Assembly: GCF_901001165.1 (NCBI RefSeq)
Contig: NC_042957.1
Coordinates: forward strand, 74,970,740 to 75,034,739
Direction of reading: 5' to 3'
DNA length: 64,000 nucleotides
Origin: Salmo trutta
Lineage: Eukaryota; Chordata; Actinopteri; Salmoniformes; Salmonidae
Part shown: positions 21,648 to 44,353 of the stretch, piece by piece
How the letters are laid out: each line of letters begins with the position of its first letter
Numbering within the stretch: position 1 is the first letter of the stretch
Position numbers and translations under genes: made by a program
Notes under the pieces: model-generated
The model's database searches: none
Told to the model about the DNA's origin: nothing
The model's input: only the letters and a program-made list of their open reading frames with translations

Positions 21648-22499
21648 GCATTAACAAGGACAACACACAGGTCTTTCCATCATTGAATGATTTTTTTGTG
21701 TGCAAATGAACTCAAGCTTACGGACAATGTCAAATGTGATATAGCAAAGCACCTGAGTGAGCTGGGTGCGCAATTGCACAAGTACTTTCCAGAAACAGAC
21801 AACACAAACAACTGGATTCGTTATCCCTTTCATGCCCTGCCTCCAGTCCACTTACCGATATCTGAACAAGAGAGTCTCGTCGAAATTGCAACAAGCAGTT
21901 CTGTGAAAATTGAATTTAATCAGAAGCCACTGCCAGGTTTCTGGATTGGGCTGTGCTCAGAGTTTCTTGCCTTGGCAAATCGCACTGTTAAGACACTGAT
22001 GACCTTTGCAACCACGTACCTATGTGAGAGTGGATTCTCGGCCCTCACTGGCATGAAAACGAAATACAGGCACAGACTGTGTGGGAAAAGGTTTTGAGAC
22101 TGAGAATCTCTCCAATACAACCCAACATTGTGGAGTTATGTGCATCCTTTCAAGCACACCCTTATCATTAACCTGTAGGAAGTTATTCACAATATCTGAT
22201 GAACAAATAAGGTTTTATATGTAAGATGGCTAAATAAAGAGCTAAATGATTGATTATTATTATTTGTGCCCTGGTCCTATAAGAGCTCTTTGTCACTTCC
22301 CACGAGCCAGGTTGTGACAAAAACTCACACTCATTCTTATGTTTAATAAATGTATTTTATAGTGTGTGTGTCGCATGATGGCTTACAACGATGGCAAAAA
22401 ACAACATTTGAGAGTGCGCTGACCCTGGTGCTAGAGGGGGTACAGCTGGAGGTTGAATGTTTGAAGGGGTACGGGACTATAAAAAGTTTGGGACCACTG

Positions 22500-23385
22500 C
22501 TCTAGGACAACGGTGTCTAGATGGAATTTGTATTTGTGGTATTGTATTTCCCCCAAGGGCATAAGAGGGTAAGTGGAGGAGGGTGTGTCTTTAATGAGTT
22601 TGAAAATCAGCCAGTTCCCAGTTGTTCTGATTGTATTGTGATTGTGACGTCATGTTGTAAAAACATTCACAGCGTGAAAATATTGACTGTCAATAATTGC
22701 ACGCACGTCTGTGTGGTGGCTGAGCTTGTGGAGATGTTTCTCTCACACCCCCTCACCCTTGATTTAGCTAGCTAACTAGCATAATTAGAAGTTAACTGGT
22801 CGAGATGGCTTGTTCTCAAAGGTGGCAGTTTTAACTTGTTTGTACAGCTAACTAACCAACATATATATATATATATATATGCACTGACAATCGAAAACAT
22901 AGCGCCCAAGTCTTTGCAATAGCAAAAAATAAATAAAAACATTAAAAATAAAAAGAATTAAAATGAAAAGAATACAAATTTATAATAATAAAAAAAGAAA
23001 ATCTCTCATATCAACTCTCAACACTTTGAACCGCAAGTCCAACTATCTATATACTTATCTCACGCCTCAACAAGCTTCTGATTGGTCAGAGTCAATACTC
23101 CTGGCCACCATTAATTGGCAGCTGTGTGAAAGAAATGCGCGTGCCCACAAAACACTTTCGAGGTCGAGGGAGGGTGTAAGAGAAACATCCGCACGAGCTC
23201 AGCCATCCACATAAAGAAATACGCATTAAATTATTGAACCGGGAACAATTTCAGCTGGGAGAGATTTTACTGCATTACGTCTCAATCAGAAGAATTGGGA
23301 ACAATTTCACGCTGGGAAGATTTTTACATGACACCCTGCACAAATGGGACAGTTCGTTTTGCACGGCCCACCAATGGAATTCAGT
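22500..23385. other. No gene seen
   Basis: Contains a short AT microsatellite at 22860-22880 and A-rich sequence near 22920-22990. No supported reading frame. Confidence 0.5.
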
Positions 23386-23387
23386 GG

Positions 23388-23850
23388 TGGAAACAGTACC
23401 ATACTTGAGTAAAAGTAAAGATACCTTAATAGAAAATTACTCAAGTAAATGTGAAAGTCACCCAGTAAAATACTACTTGAGTAAAAGTATTTGGTTTGAA
23501 ATATATTTAAGTATCAAAAGAAAAGTAAAAGTATAAATCATTTGAAATTCCTTATATTAAGTAAACCAGACAGCACCATTTTTTTTTCAATGTACTGATA
23601 GCCAGGGGCACACTCCAATACTCAGACATAATTTACAAACGAAGCATTTGTGTTTAGTGAGTCTGTCAGATCAAAGGCAGTAGGGATGACCAGGGAGGTT
23701 CTCTTGATAAGTGTGTGAATTGGACCATTTTCCTGTCAAAATGTAATGAGTACTTTTGGGTGTCAGGGAAAATGTATGGAGTAAAAACGACATTATTTTC
23801 TTCAGGAATGTAGTGAAGTAGAAAGACATGCAGATTCTGGTAGGTAGGCT
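23388..23850 (+). mobile_element. hAT-like MITE (CAGTGGTGGAAA type), copy 1
   Basis: Starts CAGTGGTGGAAACAGTAC and contains CATACTTGAGTAAAAGTAAA, GTCACCCAGTAAAATA and ATAGCCAGGGGCACACTCCA. A second copy at 48984-49465 has the same order and orientation. Both lack a clear right terminal repeat. Confidence 0.7.
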
Positions 23851-24004
23851 ACAAACTATAATAAAATTAGGTTGTCGTCAGATATTCAATATTCACAGTA
23901 GGCCTGAGATACAGTATGATCACTTATCATGCTGACCGACCTGATGGTCTGCATTGGAAATATTGTGAAAAATATCTGGCCTAGGCTATAGATTAGGATA
24001 TATA

Positions 24005-25511
24005 CACTACATGACCAAAGGTATATGGACACCTTCTTGTCGAACATCTCAAATCAAATGTATTTATAAAGCCCTCTTTACATCAGTAGATGTCACAAAG
24101 TGCTAAACAGAAACCCAGCCTAAAACCCAAAACAGCAAGCAATGCAGATGGTGGCTAGGAAAAACTCCCTAGAAAGGCAGGAACCTAGGAAGAAACCTAG
24201 AGAGGGACCAGGCTCTGAGGGGTGGCCAGTCCTCTTCTGGCTGTGCCGTGTAGAGTTTATAAGAGATCATTGCCATTAAGGCCAGATTGTTCTTTAAGAT
24301 GTTCAAAGGTTCATAGATGGCCAGCAGGGTCAAATAATAATCACATCTCATTCCAAAATCATGGGCATTAATATGGAGTTGGTCCCCCCTTTGCTGCCTC
24401 AACTCTTTTGGGTAGCCTTTCCACTAGATGTTGGAACATTGCTGCATGGACTTGTTTCCATTCAGCCATGAGCATTAGGGAGGTGGGGCACTGATGTTGG
24501 GCTATTAAGCCTGTGTTGCAGTCGGCGTTCCAATTCATCCCTAAGGTGTTCGATGGGGTCAGGGCTCTGTGCAGGCCAGTCAAGTTCTTCCACACCGATC
24601 TCAACAAGCCATTTCTGTATGGACCTTGCTTTGTGAACGGGACATTGCCATGCTGAAACAAGAAACGGCCTTCCGCAAACTGTTGTCACAAAGTTGGAAG
24701 CACAGAATCGTCTACAATGTCATTGTATGCTGTAGCGTTAAGATTTCCCTTCACTGGAACTAAGGAGCCTAGCCCGAACCATGAAAAACCACCCCAGACC
24801 CTTATACCTCCTCCACCAAACTTTATAGTTTGCACTATGCATTTGGGCAGGTAGCGTTCTCCTGGCATCTGCCAAACCCAGATTTGTCGGACTGCCAGAT
24901 GGTGAAGCGTGATTCATCACTCCAGAGAACGCGTTTCCACTGCTCCAGAGTCCAATGGCGGCGAGCTTTACACCACTCCAGCCGACGCTTGGCATTGCGC
25001 ACGGTAATCTTAGGCTTGTGTGCGGCTGCTCGGCCATGGAAACCAATTTCATGAAGCTCCCATTTCATGACGAACAGTTCTTGTGCTGATGTTGCTTCCA
25101 GACACAGTTTGGAACTGGGTAGTGAGTGTTGCAACCGAGGACAGGCAATTATTACGTGCTTCAGCACTCGGCATTCCCATTCTGTGAGCTTGTGTGGCCT
25201 ACCACTTTACGGCTGAGCCGTTGTGGTGCCTAGAAGTTTCCACTTCACAATAACAGCACTTACAGCTGACCGGGGCAGCTCTAGCAGGGCAGAAATTTGA
25301 CGAACTGACTTGTTGGAAAGGTGCTATCCAATGACGGTGTCACGTTGAAAGTCACTGAGATCTTCAGTAAGGCCATTCTACTGCCAATGTTTGTCTATGG
25401 AGATTGCATGGCTGTGTGCTGGATTTTATACACCTGTCAGCAACGGGTGTGGCTGAAATAGCCAAATTCACTCATTTGAAGGGGTGTCTACATCCTTTTG
25501 TAAATATACTG
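24005..25511 (-). pseudogene. Decayed Tc1/mariner transposon
   Basis: TA lies next to both ends (24003-24004 and 25512-25513) and the termini are CACTACATGACCAAAGGTAT and, reversed, CAGTATATTTACAAAAGGAT. Minus-strand fragments read WTLEQWKRVLWSDESRFTIW (first catalytic Asp block), FGGGGIRVWGGFSWFG and LDWPAQSPDPIEHLRDELER (third catalytic residue block), typical Tc1 motifs. Multiple frameshifts. A TTGAT-tailed repeat was inserted later at 24052-24342. Confidence 0.9.
24052..24342 (-). mobile_element. TTGAT-tailed repeat inserted in Tc1, 8-bp TSD
   Basis: ACATCTCA is duplicated at 24044-24051 and 24343-24350; removing insert and one copy restores the Tc1 sequence CGAACATCTCATTCCAAAA. The insert carries the GGAACCTAGGAAGAAACCTA and GGGTGGCCAGTCCTCTTCTG blocks of the 19190 family and is 5'-truncated. 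Confidence 0.9.
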
Positions 25512-25513
25512 TA

Positions 25514-26117
25514 CATTCTCTGTTCTGCGACTGGTAGGCCTATAACATTATGTGAACTGATCTGAACAGGTTTAGGCTGGTCATCTAGGATATGTAGGCT
25601 ATAGCCGAGGTATAGACCTTGATCTGCATATCACTAACAAACTGCTATTATGCATTATATTACTTTACATAATATAACATATCTTACTTATTGCAAAAAA
25701 TAACATTCTAAATGGATCAATGATTTCCCCCTAGATCAATCATGCCCGTTTTAGCCCTTCTGTCTACATTCTAAGATACGTTTAGAAAAGAAGAGATTGA
25801 AAGACAATAAATAGCATACTTTTAATGAATATAAATACGTGTGAGACATGGCCTTGTGTTGCTGCACTGTCTATAACTACCTTAACAAACAGTGACTTAT
25901 TATTATTGTTATTGACTGTTACCATGGAGAAGTGATGTCACAACTACATGTTCATGTGCTTGCATTAAATCGCCTGATTGTTTCGATGTCTGTTTGTAAA
26001 TGTTTTATTTCAAAGAGAGAATGACTAAAATAGAACAATTGTCATTCAATAATTAATTGTCACTGGGTTAACCACAACCAACATGCTGGATCTCTGTTTA
26101 GGGGTCAGTGCTCTAAA
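25514..26117 (+). other. Region upstream of NLR gene A exon 1
   Basis: 25980-26117 matches 40240-40375 (upstream of copy B) and, reversed, 63706-63800 (copy C): shared ACCACAACCAACATGCTGGA and TCTCTGTTTAGGGGTCAGTG immediately precede exon 1 in all three. The rest shows no gene or recognised repeat. Confidence 0.6.
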
Positions 26118-37533
<11,416 letters not shown>

Positions 37534-37631
37534 TGTTTCACTCCAGTCCTGGTCATGTTCAGTAAGACACACTGGAGCAACAATGTAGAATATCTCTCTA
37601 GTGTGTAAACATATGATTGTAAATATTCATG

Positions 37632-37637
37632 AATAAA
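37632..37637 (+). terminator. Polyadenylation signal of gene A
   Basis: AATAAA about 100 nt after the stop codon in CATGAATAAACACC; no competing signal nearer. Confidence 0.6.
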
Positions 37638-37875
37638 CACCATTGAAGTTGACAGACATTGTCAACTAGAGTCATTTATTAATAGAATGAATCACCACAC
37701 TGTGTTGTAAAACCTGGTTTCATTTAGAAATCACTGATCTTGTTGTTATTGGGCTTCTTGGTGTTTGTAAATATTGTTGTCTGTAGAATGTTTATTTGTC
37801 AAATTCTTGACACAACAATCTTGTTTCTGTATAAACTAAATTCCACTGAATGAAATATACATGTGACAGATTTGA

Positions 37876-37894
37876 CCCCCCCCCCCCCCCCCCC
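37876..37894. repeat. Poly-C run
   Basis: Nineteen consecutive C between TTTGA and ACATTGACTC; 37640-37965 otherwise shows no gene. Confidence 0.95.
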
Positions 37895-37969
37895 ACATTG
37901 ACTCATATTACAACAGATACAGTATATCTATTTATTTATTGATAGAGCAACATATACCAGGACCCCACC

Positions 37970-39640
37970 TCTCTCCTCCACAGTATCACCCTGCTTCTCT
38001 TCTACAGTATCCTCCCTGCGTCTCAATCCACAGTATCCACCCTGCGTCTCAATCCACAGTATCCACCCTGCCTCTCTTCTACAGTATCCACCCTGCTTCT
38101 CCTCCACAGTATCCACCCTGCGTCTCAATCCACAGTATCCACCCTGCGTCTCAATCCACAGTATCCACCCTGCGTCTCAATCCACAGTATCCACCCTGCG
38201 TCTCAATCCACAGTATCCACCCTGCCTCTCTTCTACAGTATCCACCCTGCTTCTCCTCCACAGTATCCACCCTGCGTCTCAATCCACAGTATCCACCCTG
38301 CCTCTCTTCTACAGTATCCACCCTGCTTCTCCTCCACAGTATCCTCCCTGCGTCTCAATCCACAGTATCCACCCTGCGTCTCAATCCACAGTATCCACCC
38401 TGCCTCTCTTCTACAGTATCCACCCTGCTTCTCCTCCACAGTATCCACCCTGCGTCTCAATCCACAGTATCCACCCTGCCTCTCTTCTACAGTATCCACC
38501 CTGCTTCTCCTCCACAGTATCCACCCTGCGTCTCAATCCACAGTATCCACCCTGCGTCTCAATCCACAGTATCCACCCTGCGTCTCAATCCACAGTATCC
38601 ACCCTGCGTCTCAATCCACAGTATCCACCCTGCCTCTCTTCTACAGTATCCACCCTGCTTCTCCTCCACAGTATCCACCCTGCCTCTCCTCCACAGTGTC
38701 CACCCTGCGTCTCAATCCACAGTATCCACCCTGCCTCTCTTCTACAGTATCCACCCTGCTTCTCCTCCACAGTATCCACCCTGCCTCTCCTCCACAGTGT
38801 CCACCCTGCTTCTCCTCCACAGTATCCACCCTGCTTCTCCTCCACAGTATTTACCCTGCTTCTCCTCCACAGTATCCACCCTGCCTCTCCTCCACAGTGT
38901 CCACCCTGCTTCTCCTCCACAGTATCCACCCTGCTTCTCCTCCACAGTATCCACCCTGCTTCTCCTCCACAGTATCCACCCTGCCTCTCCTCCACAGTAT
39001 CCACCCTGCCTCTCCTCCACAGTATCCACCCTGCCTCTCCTCCACAGTATCCACCCTGCCTCTCCTCCACAGTATCCTCCCTGCCTCTCCTCTACAGTAT
39101 CCACCCTGACTCTCCACCACAGTATCCACCCTGCCTCTCCTCCACAGTATCCACCCTGCCTCTCCTCCACAGTATCCACCCTGCCTCTCCTCCACAGTAT
39201 CCACCCTGCCTCTCCTCCACAGTATCCTCCCTGCCTCTCCTTCACAGTATCCACCCTGCCTCTCCTCCACAGTATCCACCCTGCCTCTCCTCTACAGTAT
39301 CCTCCCTGCCTCTCCTCCACAGTACCCACCCTGCCTCTCCTCCACAGTATCCTCCCTGCCTCTCCTCCACAGTATCCACCCTGCCTCTCCTCCACAGTAT
39401 CCTCCCTGCCTCTCCTTCAGAGTATCCACCCTGCCTCTCCTCCACAGTATCCACCCTGCCTCTCCTCTACAGTATCCTCCCTGCCTCTCCTCCACAGTAC
39501 CCACCCTGCCTCTCCTCCACAGTATCCACCCTGCTTCTCCTCCACAGTATCCACCCTTCCTCTCCCTCACAGTATCCACCCTGCCTCTCCTCTACAGTAT
39601 CCACCCTGCCTCTCCTCCACAGCACCCACTGTGCCCCCCC
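37970..39640. repeat. 25-bp minisatellite, about 67 copies
   Basis: Consensus CCACCCTGCCTCTCCTCCACAGTAT. A CTGCGTCTCAATCCACAG variant dominates 38020-38720 and the CTGCCTCTCCTCCACAG variant dominates from 38750 on. Because 25 is not a multiple of 3 and no unit creates a stop, frames of up to 595 codons run through it on both strands; they are not genes. Every unit ends in a pyrimidine tract plus CACAG, a splice-acceptor look-alike. Confidence 0.97.
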
Positions 39641-40375
39641 TCCATCACCTATACATAACAGATATATCCCTCTCTCTCCTTCTTTTCCACCCCTCTGTCA
39701 CAGCTCTCTCCTTCCCCAATACATAAAACTGGCAGTCTGGGCGCTGTCCAGGAAGGGGTGGGTCTTTGAAATACCCCCACAGAACTCCACGCTTCCCATT
39801 TCCTGGGTACCCCACACAGTCTTTGAAGTAGTGATTGCAGGGTAATGAATTGTAATTTTGTATACATTTATTTAAATTAGCATCGGGACGCTTCTGGGGG
39901 GATTCTGGTAAGATGCAGGCAAATTCGTCTGAATTCCGGTAGACGGACGATTCTGGGCAGTCATTCATTTTGATTCCGGGCTGAGTCCGACACCCGATTC
40001 CGGGCCAGAACGTAATAAATACCTGGAATGGGATATTACTTGTTAGTAGAACTTGCTACTTGAGCTGAGTTGCTGACAGACAGCAGTTTTCAAAGTGGAA
40101 ACTAATCAGTAGCCCTACATGTTACAAGGTAGGCTATTTAGATTGTCATTATAGAGACACATATTTTACAACCCTTTTTCCATAAAACATTAACGCTCTA
40201 GAACTGATGCACATCAAGAAATAAGGCAACAAAGCACAGGATGTGTCTGTTAGTAAACTGTTTTATTTCCAAGAGATAATGAATAAAAGAGAACAATTAA
40301 CATTCAAGAATTAGTTGTCACTGTGTTAACCACAACCAACATGCTGGATCTCTGTTTAGGGGTCAGTGCTCTAAA
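39641..40375 (+). promoter_or_regulatory. 5' flank of NLR copy B
   Basis: 40030-40120 matches 14330-14425, and 40240-40375 matches the flank directly before exon 1 of genes A and C. The block ending CATGTTACAAG is followed by GTAGGC, a possible donor, so it may be a non-coding first exon. Proposed from paralogue conservation only; 39641-40020 shows nothing recognisable. Confidence 0.4.
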
Positions 40376-40840
40376 ATGAGTCTCTCTGGGGAGAGAGAGA
40401 GGGGAGGGCCTGTCTCTAAAATGAGTCTCTCTGGGGAGAGAGAGAGGGGAGGGCCTGTCTCTAAAATGAGTCTCTCTGGGGAGAGAGAGAGGGGAGGGCC
40501 TGTCTCTAAAATGAGTCTCTCTGGGGAGAGAGAGAGGGGAGGGCCTGTCTCTAAAATGAGTCTCTCTGGGGAGAGAGAGAGGGGAGGGCCTGTCTCTAAA
40601 ATGAGTCTCTCTGGGGGACATGACACCAAAACTAAGATGTGAGCTGACAATGTTGTTTAATAATTTATATACCAAAATACAGGAATCAGAAATGTTGGTA
40701 CCTTCAATATAACTGTTCTAGATTTGAGATGTTTATGAAAATACGTTCTTTGCAAAATGCTATGTATCCATTGTTTAGCTGGAATGGAATGTTTGTAACC
40801 TGTATATTTGACTGTGACATGTGGTTGTCTCACCTAGCTA

Positions 40841-43092
40841 TCTTACACTTTTTTTTACAATCGCTATTTCTCAATACTTAGGTCACTTTTTCAGAACTCT
40901 TCTCACAGTGAGCACAACAGCAGTCTATGTGGGCTAAACTGTGGATCATTTTCATTGCTTTGACACAAAATGCATTCAATGACTACATCTTTCAAATGTC
41001 ATGACTTCTTTTCTCACTCAGACACAACCACCACCAAAACTCTATGTACCTACAGGCCAATTTGCATGTTTACATACTCTTTTCAAAACTGTTAAACAAT
41101 TAGACCAACCACAGCTGATTACCATTGTAGCTGAACACCTATCTAGGTGTTAGTCTTTCAATTTCATTACCCTCTATACAAAAGGGGACATCTTAGGAAT
41201 AATGCTGTACTGTAATGTAAACATGGAACCAGCCAGAGATAGAGAAGTGGCTGGGAGAGGGAGAGGGGTACGTCTGCATGGTGGAAGAAGACTGAGAGGA
41301 AGATCAAGAGCTGCAGTCTCAGATGAGATTAGGGCTACTATAATTGATCATGTAATAAATCATGGTCTATCAATAACAGAGGCTGGTCTGAGAGTGCAGC
41401 CAAATCTGTAACGCTCAACAGTGGCATCTAGTGTGAGAAATTTCCGGCAAAACATCAGGTAATATGTGCATTCTGCAAGGGCATCTGACTGAACTGCACA
41501 TTACAGAAGTAAATTGAGCAAAGCCTCCAAACCCACTTGTGTGTAATTGTTTTTCTATTTCTGCTTAGGACACAATGGTATACCTCCCAGGATTTTCACT
41601 GCTGTGCAGGACACTGCAATCATTGATATGGTCATCAGAAACAATGGCATAAAACTCACAGAGATTTTGGACAGAGTGTTGGCAGACAACATTACATTTG
41701 GAAATATTCACAATGTAAGCATAACAACTATTTCTAGAGTCCTGAAACAACATCAAGTCAGGAAGAAGCAGTTGTACACTGTCCCTTTGAGAGGAACTCT
41801 GAACGAGTCAAGCAACTCAGGAACCAATATGTCCAGGTAAGATGACTATAAAATATAGAACTGGTTTTGAATAAAACCAAACAGGGCAGAGACACACAAT
41901 GGCATGATTTTAGGTATAATGTAAACTACCGTAATAGACTAACTCTTATGTTGCCTTGTGGATTTATTTTAGAGAGTCATGGAGATTGAAGCCAGGCAAA
42001 CACCCCACATATTCATCTTTGTGGATGAGGCTGGTTTCAAAATGGCCAAAACACAGCGGCGAGGAAGGAGTGTGATTGGGAAAAGAACCACAGTGGATGT
42101 CCTGGGCCAGAGGGGTGCCAACATCACAATGTGTGCAGCAATATCCTCTGATGGATGGCTGTTACACAAACCACTCATTGGACCATACAACACCAAGCGT
42201 CTCATTTCATTCCTGGATAACCTCTATGGAAGGGTTGTGCCAGGTGAGGAAAGGGTTGCAGTGAGGTGGAATCGGCCAACGTTTGTAATTGTATGGGACA
42301 ATGTGGCATTTCACCACTCCCATGCAGTCACAGAGTGGTTTGCAGCCCATCCCAGGATGGTGTCACTTTTCCTCTCACCTTACTCTCCATTCCTCAACCT
42401 CATAGAGGAATTATTTTCCTCATGGAGATGGAAGGTTTATGACCACCATCCACATGATCAAATGTCCCTCCTGGATGCAATGAATGCTGGATGCCTGGAC
42501 ATATCTGCTGAAGATTACCAGGGATGGACCAGACATGCCAAAAGATTCTTTCCTATGTGTATTGCCCAAGATGACATAAGATGTGATGTGGATGAGAACC
42601 TGTGGCCAAATGCAGAAGACAGGGTTGACTAGCATTGCTACTGTATCTGTATCGGTAGATGGTGTATTTACAAATTCTTATATTTTGGAATCACTCAATG
42701 CCAGAAAATGACATAAAACATATTGAAGCATATTGCATCATGTCTGATTCATTCCTGTAACATATACTGCAGTGAATTCTAAACAGTAGAGAGGTGTCAC
42801 TCTTGTTTTGTAAAGAAAACATTGTGTAATGCTACATGTTGTTAGTGTTTTTAGGTCATTGTTTTATGAGTGACAACGTGTGCTTGTTGGGTGACAACCT
42901 TTGATAGTGTTATGGAAGAATGAATTGATTTGAGACATGTATGAAGTGTTTTGGTAGGTTTAATGCATTTTGGATGTGAAATTAACTGCTGTGCCAAGCT
43001 GAAAGCTGGTTAGGAGAACTGTGTGAAGAGTTTCGAAAAAGTGACCTAAGTATTGAGAAATGGGTCCTAGCGATTGTAAAAAAAACTGTAAG
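40841..43092 (+). mobile_element. Tc1/mariner-superfamily transposon (DD35E-like), decayed
   Basis: Inverted ends of about 75 bp: TCTTACACTTTTTTTTACAA, then TCGC and CAATACTTAGGTCACTTTTTC at left, and the reverse complement at 43015-43092. TA precedes the left end; the right flank is TG, one change. The transposase is split and frameshifted. This element separates exon 1 from exon 3 of NLR copy B. Confidence 0.85.
41226..42632 (+). pseudogene. Transposase of the 40841-43092 element, with an intron
   Basis: Segment 1 (from 41226) is Arg-rich with EIRATIIDHVINHGLSITEA (HTH-like) and a TAA at 41409. Segment 2 has FTAVQDTAIIDMVIRNNGIK and ISRVLKQHQVRKKQLY, then a one-base loss before the ERNSERVKQLRNQYVQ region. 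A GT-AG intron (41837-41972) joins YVQ to RVMEIEARQTPHIFIFVDEA in frame. Segment 3 carries catalytic FVDEAGF, VIVWDNVAFHH and FLNLIEELFSSW. Thirty-five residues separate the second Asp from the Glu. The stop and frameshift make it a pseudogene; the 661-nt last segment is open. Confidence 0.8.
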
Positions 43093-43544
43093 ATGAATGC
43101 ACTTACAGATGCCATATCTTAATTTGACCCAGTTTATCACAGCAGGAAAATAATCCTGCATCATCAACAAATGTGCATTTTCATGTGGATTATAACTTAG
43201 GCACATTTTTTGTAGGGGCTGATCCATTTTTCACTAGGGCAAATCAAGTCTGACATTTTTAATTGTAAATTACCACTTTAGAAGCCTTTATAAAGCCTTG
43301 TAGTGGTTTAATAATATATTAATATTAAATATTAAACAAACACAACATTCCCTCCCTCCCTGTGTGTGTGTGTATGCTCGCACTCCTTGGATGTTTTGTC
43401 CACAGAAACCAACAGGAGAGATCAGTCAGAGATCCTCAGTGGTCAGTCTTCCCCGAGTTATCAAACAGACCTGGCCTCCATATTCAGTGTATGTGGTCCT
43501 GTTATGTACATTTGTTTTTGTTTACCTCAAGTAAAGTTTCTGTC

Positions 43545-43930
43545 TGTCACAGGCGTCGAAATGAGTAGACCATGGCGCAGCGTGTATAGTGCTCATATTT
43601 AAACTTTTAATGAAGACCCTTGAACCAAAACAATAAAACAACTGACAACAGTTCCATAAGGTACTCTGACAAAACGGAAAACAACTACCCACAAAACCCA
43701 AAGGAAAAACAGGCTGCCTAAGTATGGCTTCCAATCAGAGACAACGATACACACCTGCCTCTGATTGGAAACCATACCAGGCCAAAACATAGAAAACAAA
43801 ACATAGAAATAGAAATCTAGAAAAACCCCACATAGAAACAGAAAACCAAAAACCACCCAAAACAACCACCTGTCACGCCCTGACGACTCTACTATGGAAA
43901 ATGACCTCTTACAAGGGTCAGGACGTGACA
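43545..43930 (-). mobile_element. Solo LTR in copy B intron 3, TSD CTGTC
   Basis: 386 bp, TGTCACGTCCTGACCC at the minus-strand start and GCCTGTGACA at the end. CTGTC at 43540-43544 and 43931-43935. Removing it restores the intron sequence CTGTCAATCATTCATTAAT shared with gene A. Confidence 0.93.
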
Positions 43931-44353
43931 CTGTCAATCATTCATTAATGTGTTAATGAGAAAGCATTTCTTCTCTTGCTTAACTTATCTACTTTATTTA
44001 TTTCAGTTGCTTGAAGAGAATATTATGAAATTTGTGAAGAACGAGCTGAACATGTTCAAGAGGATTCTTAGTCCAGAACTCCCAGAAGGCTTTGAGAGTC
44101 AGAAGCAGGATAAGGAAGTGGTGGACGCTGAAGATGAGAAGCAGGAGAGCAGAGCCAGAGAGGCGGCTCTGAAGATCACACTGCATGTCCTGAAGAAAAT
44201 TAACCAGAAGGAGCTTGCTGACACACTGGAGAAAAGTAAGAGCTGTCTGCCTCATGTTGAATGCTGTTTTATAACAACCATTTAAAAGCAGTAGCTAAAG
44301 TACAGCTAAAGTTTCTGTGTAACTCAATGATATTGTAGCAGCCTTAACACATT

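Larger units (their letters stand above)
18935..22499 (+). pseudogene. hAT transposase relic, copy 2 (interrupted twice)
   Basis: Frames across 19140-22097 encode EASYIVNYQVARTGKP, EDLIIPAAVAMAGTMLGKKA, LYALQLDESTDVAQLLVYVR (first catalytic-Asp block of hAT), DVFICTNGTKAMTGRHSGVV (second), LVHCSIHREALA, FLTRLAYLGDVFSRLNDLNL and the C-terminal CESGFSALTGMKTKYRHRL. Order and motifs match ZBED5/SCAND3-like hAT proteins. A stop at 20037, several frameshifts, a TTGAT-tailed repeat at about 19190-19680 and an LTR insert at 20624-21647 disable it. Right terminal repeat is GTTTGGGACCACTG at 22499. Confidence 0.88.
40376..44235 (+). pseudogene. NLR copy B: 5' remnant (exons 1, 3, 4), no NACHT
   Basis: Exon 1 (40376-40638) encodes five copies of MSLSGERERGGPVSK and a terminal MSLSGGHDTKTK, phase 2 donor as in gene A. 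No exon 2 is found. Exon 3 (43408-43489 region) matches A but lacks two bases in AGATCAGTCAGAG, shifting frame. Exon 4 (44007-44235) is intact: LLEENIMKFVKNELNMFKRI, LSPELPEGFESQKQDKEVVD and NQKELADTLEKS. Homology to A's intron 4 stops at about 44353 and minisatellites follow where a FISNA-NACHT exon should be. A Tc1/mariner-type element (40841-43092) and a solo LTR (43545-43930) sit in its introns. Best read as a truncated duplicate. Confidence 0.85.

Noticed and set aside
37939..39726. 595-codon frame on the plus strand and several long frames on the minus strand
   Set aside because: They lie entirely within a 25-bp tandem array lacking stops in any phase; composition is repetitive and no start context or splice link exists.
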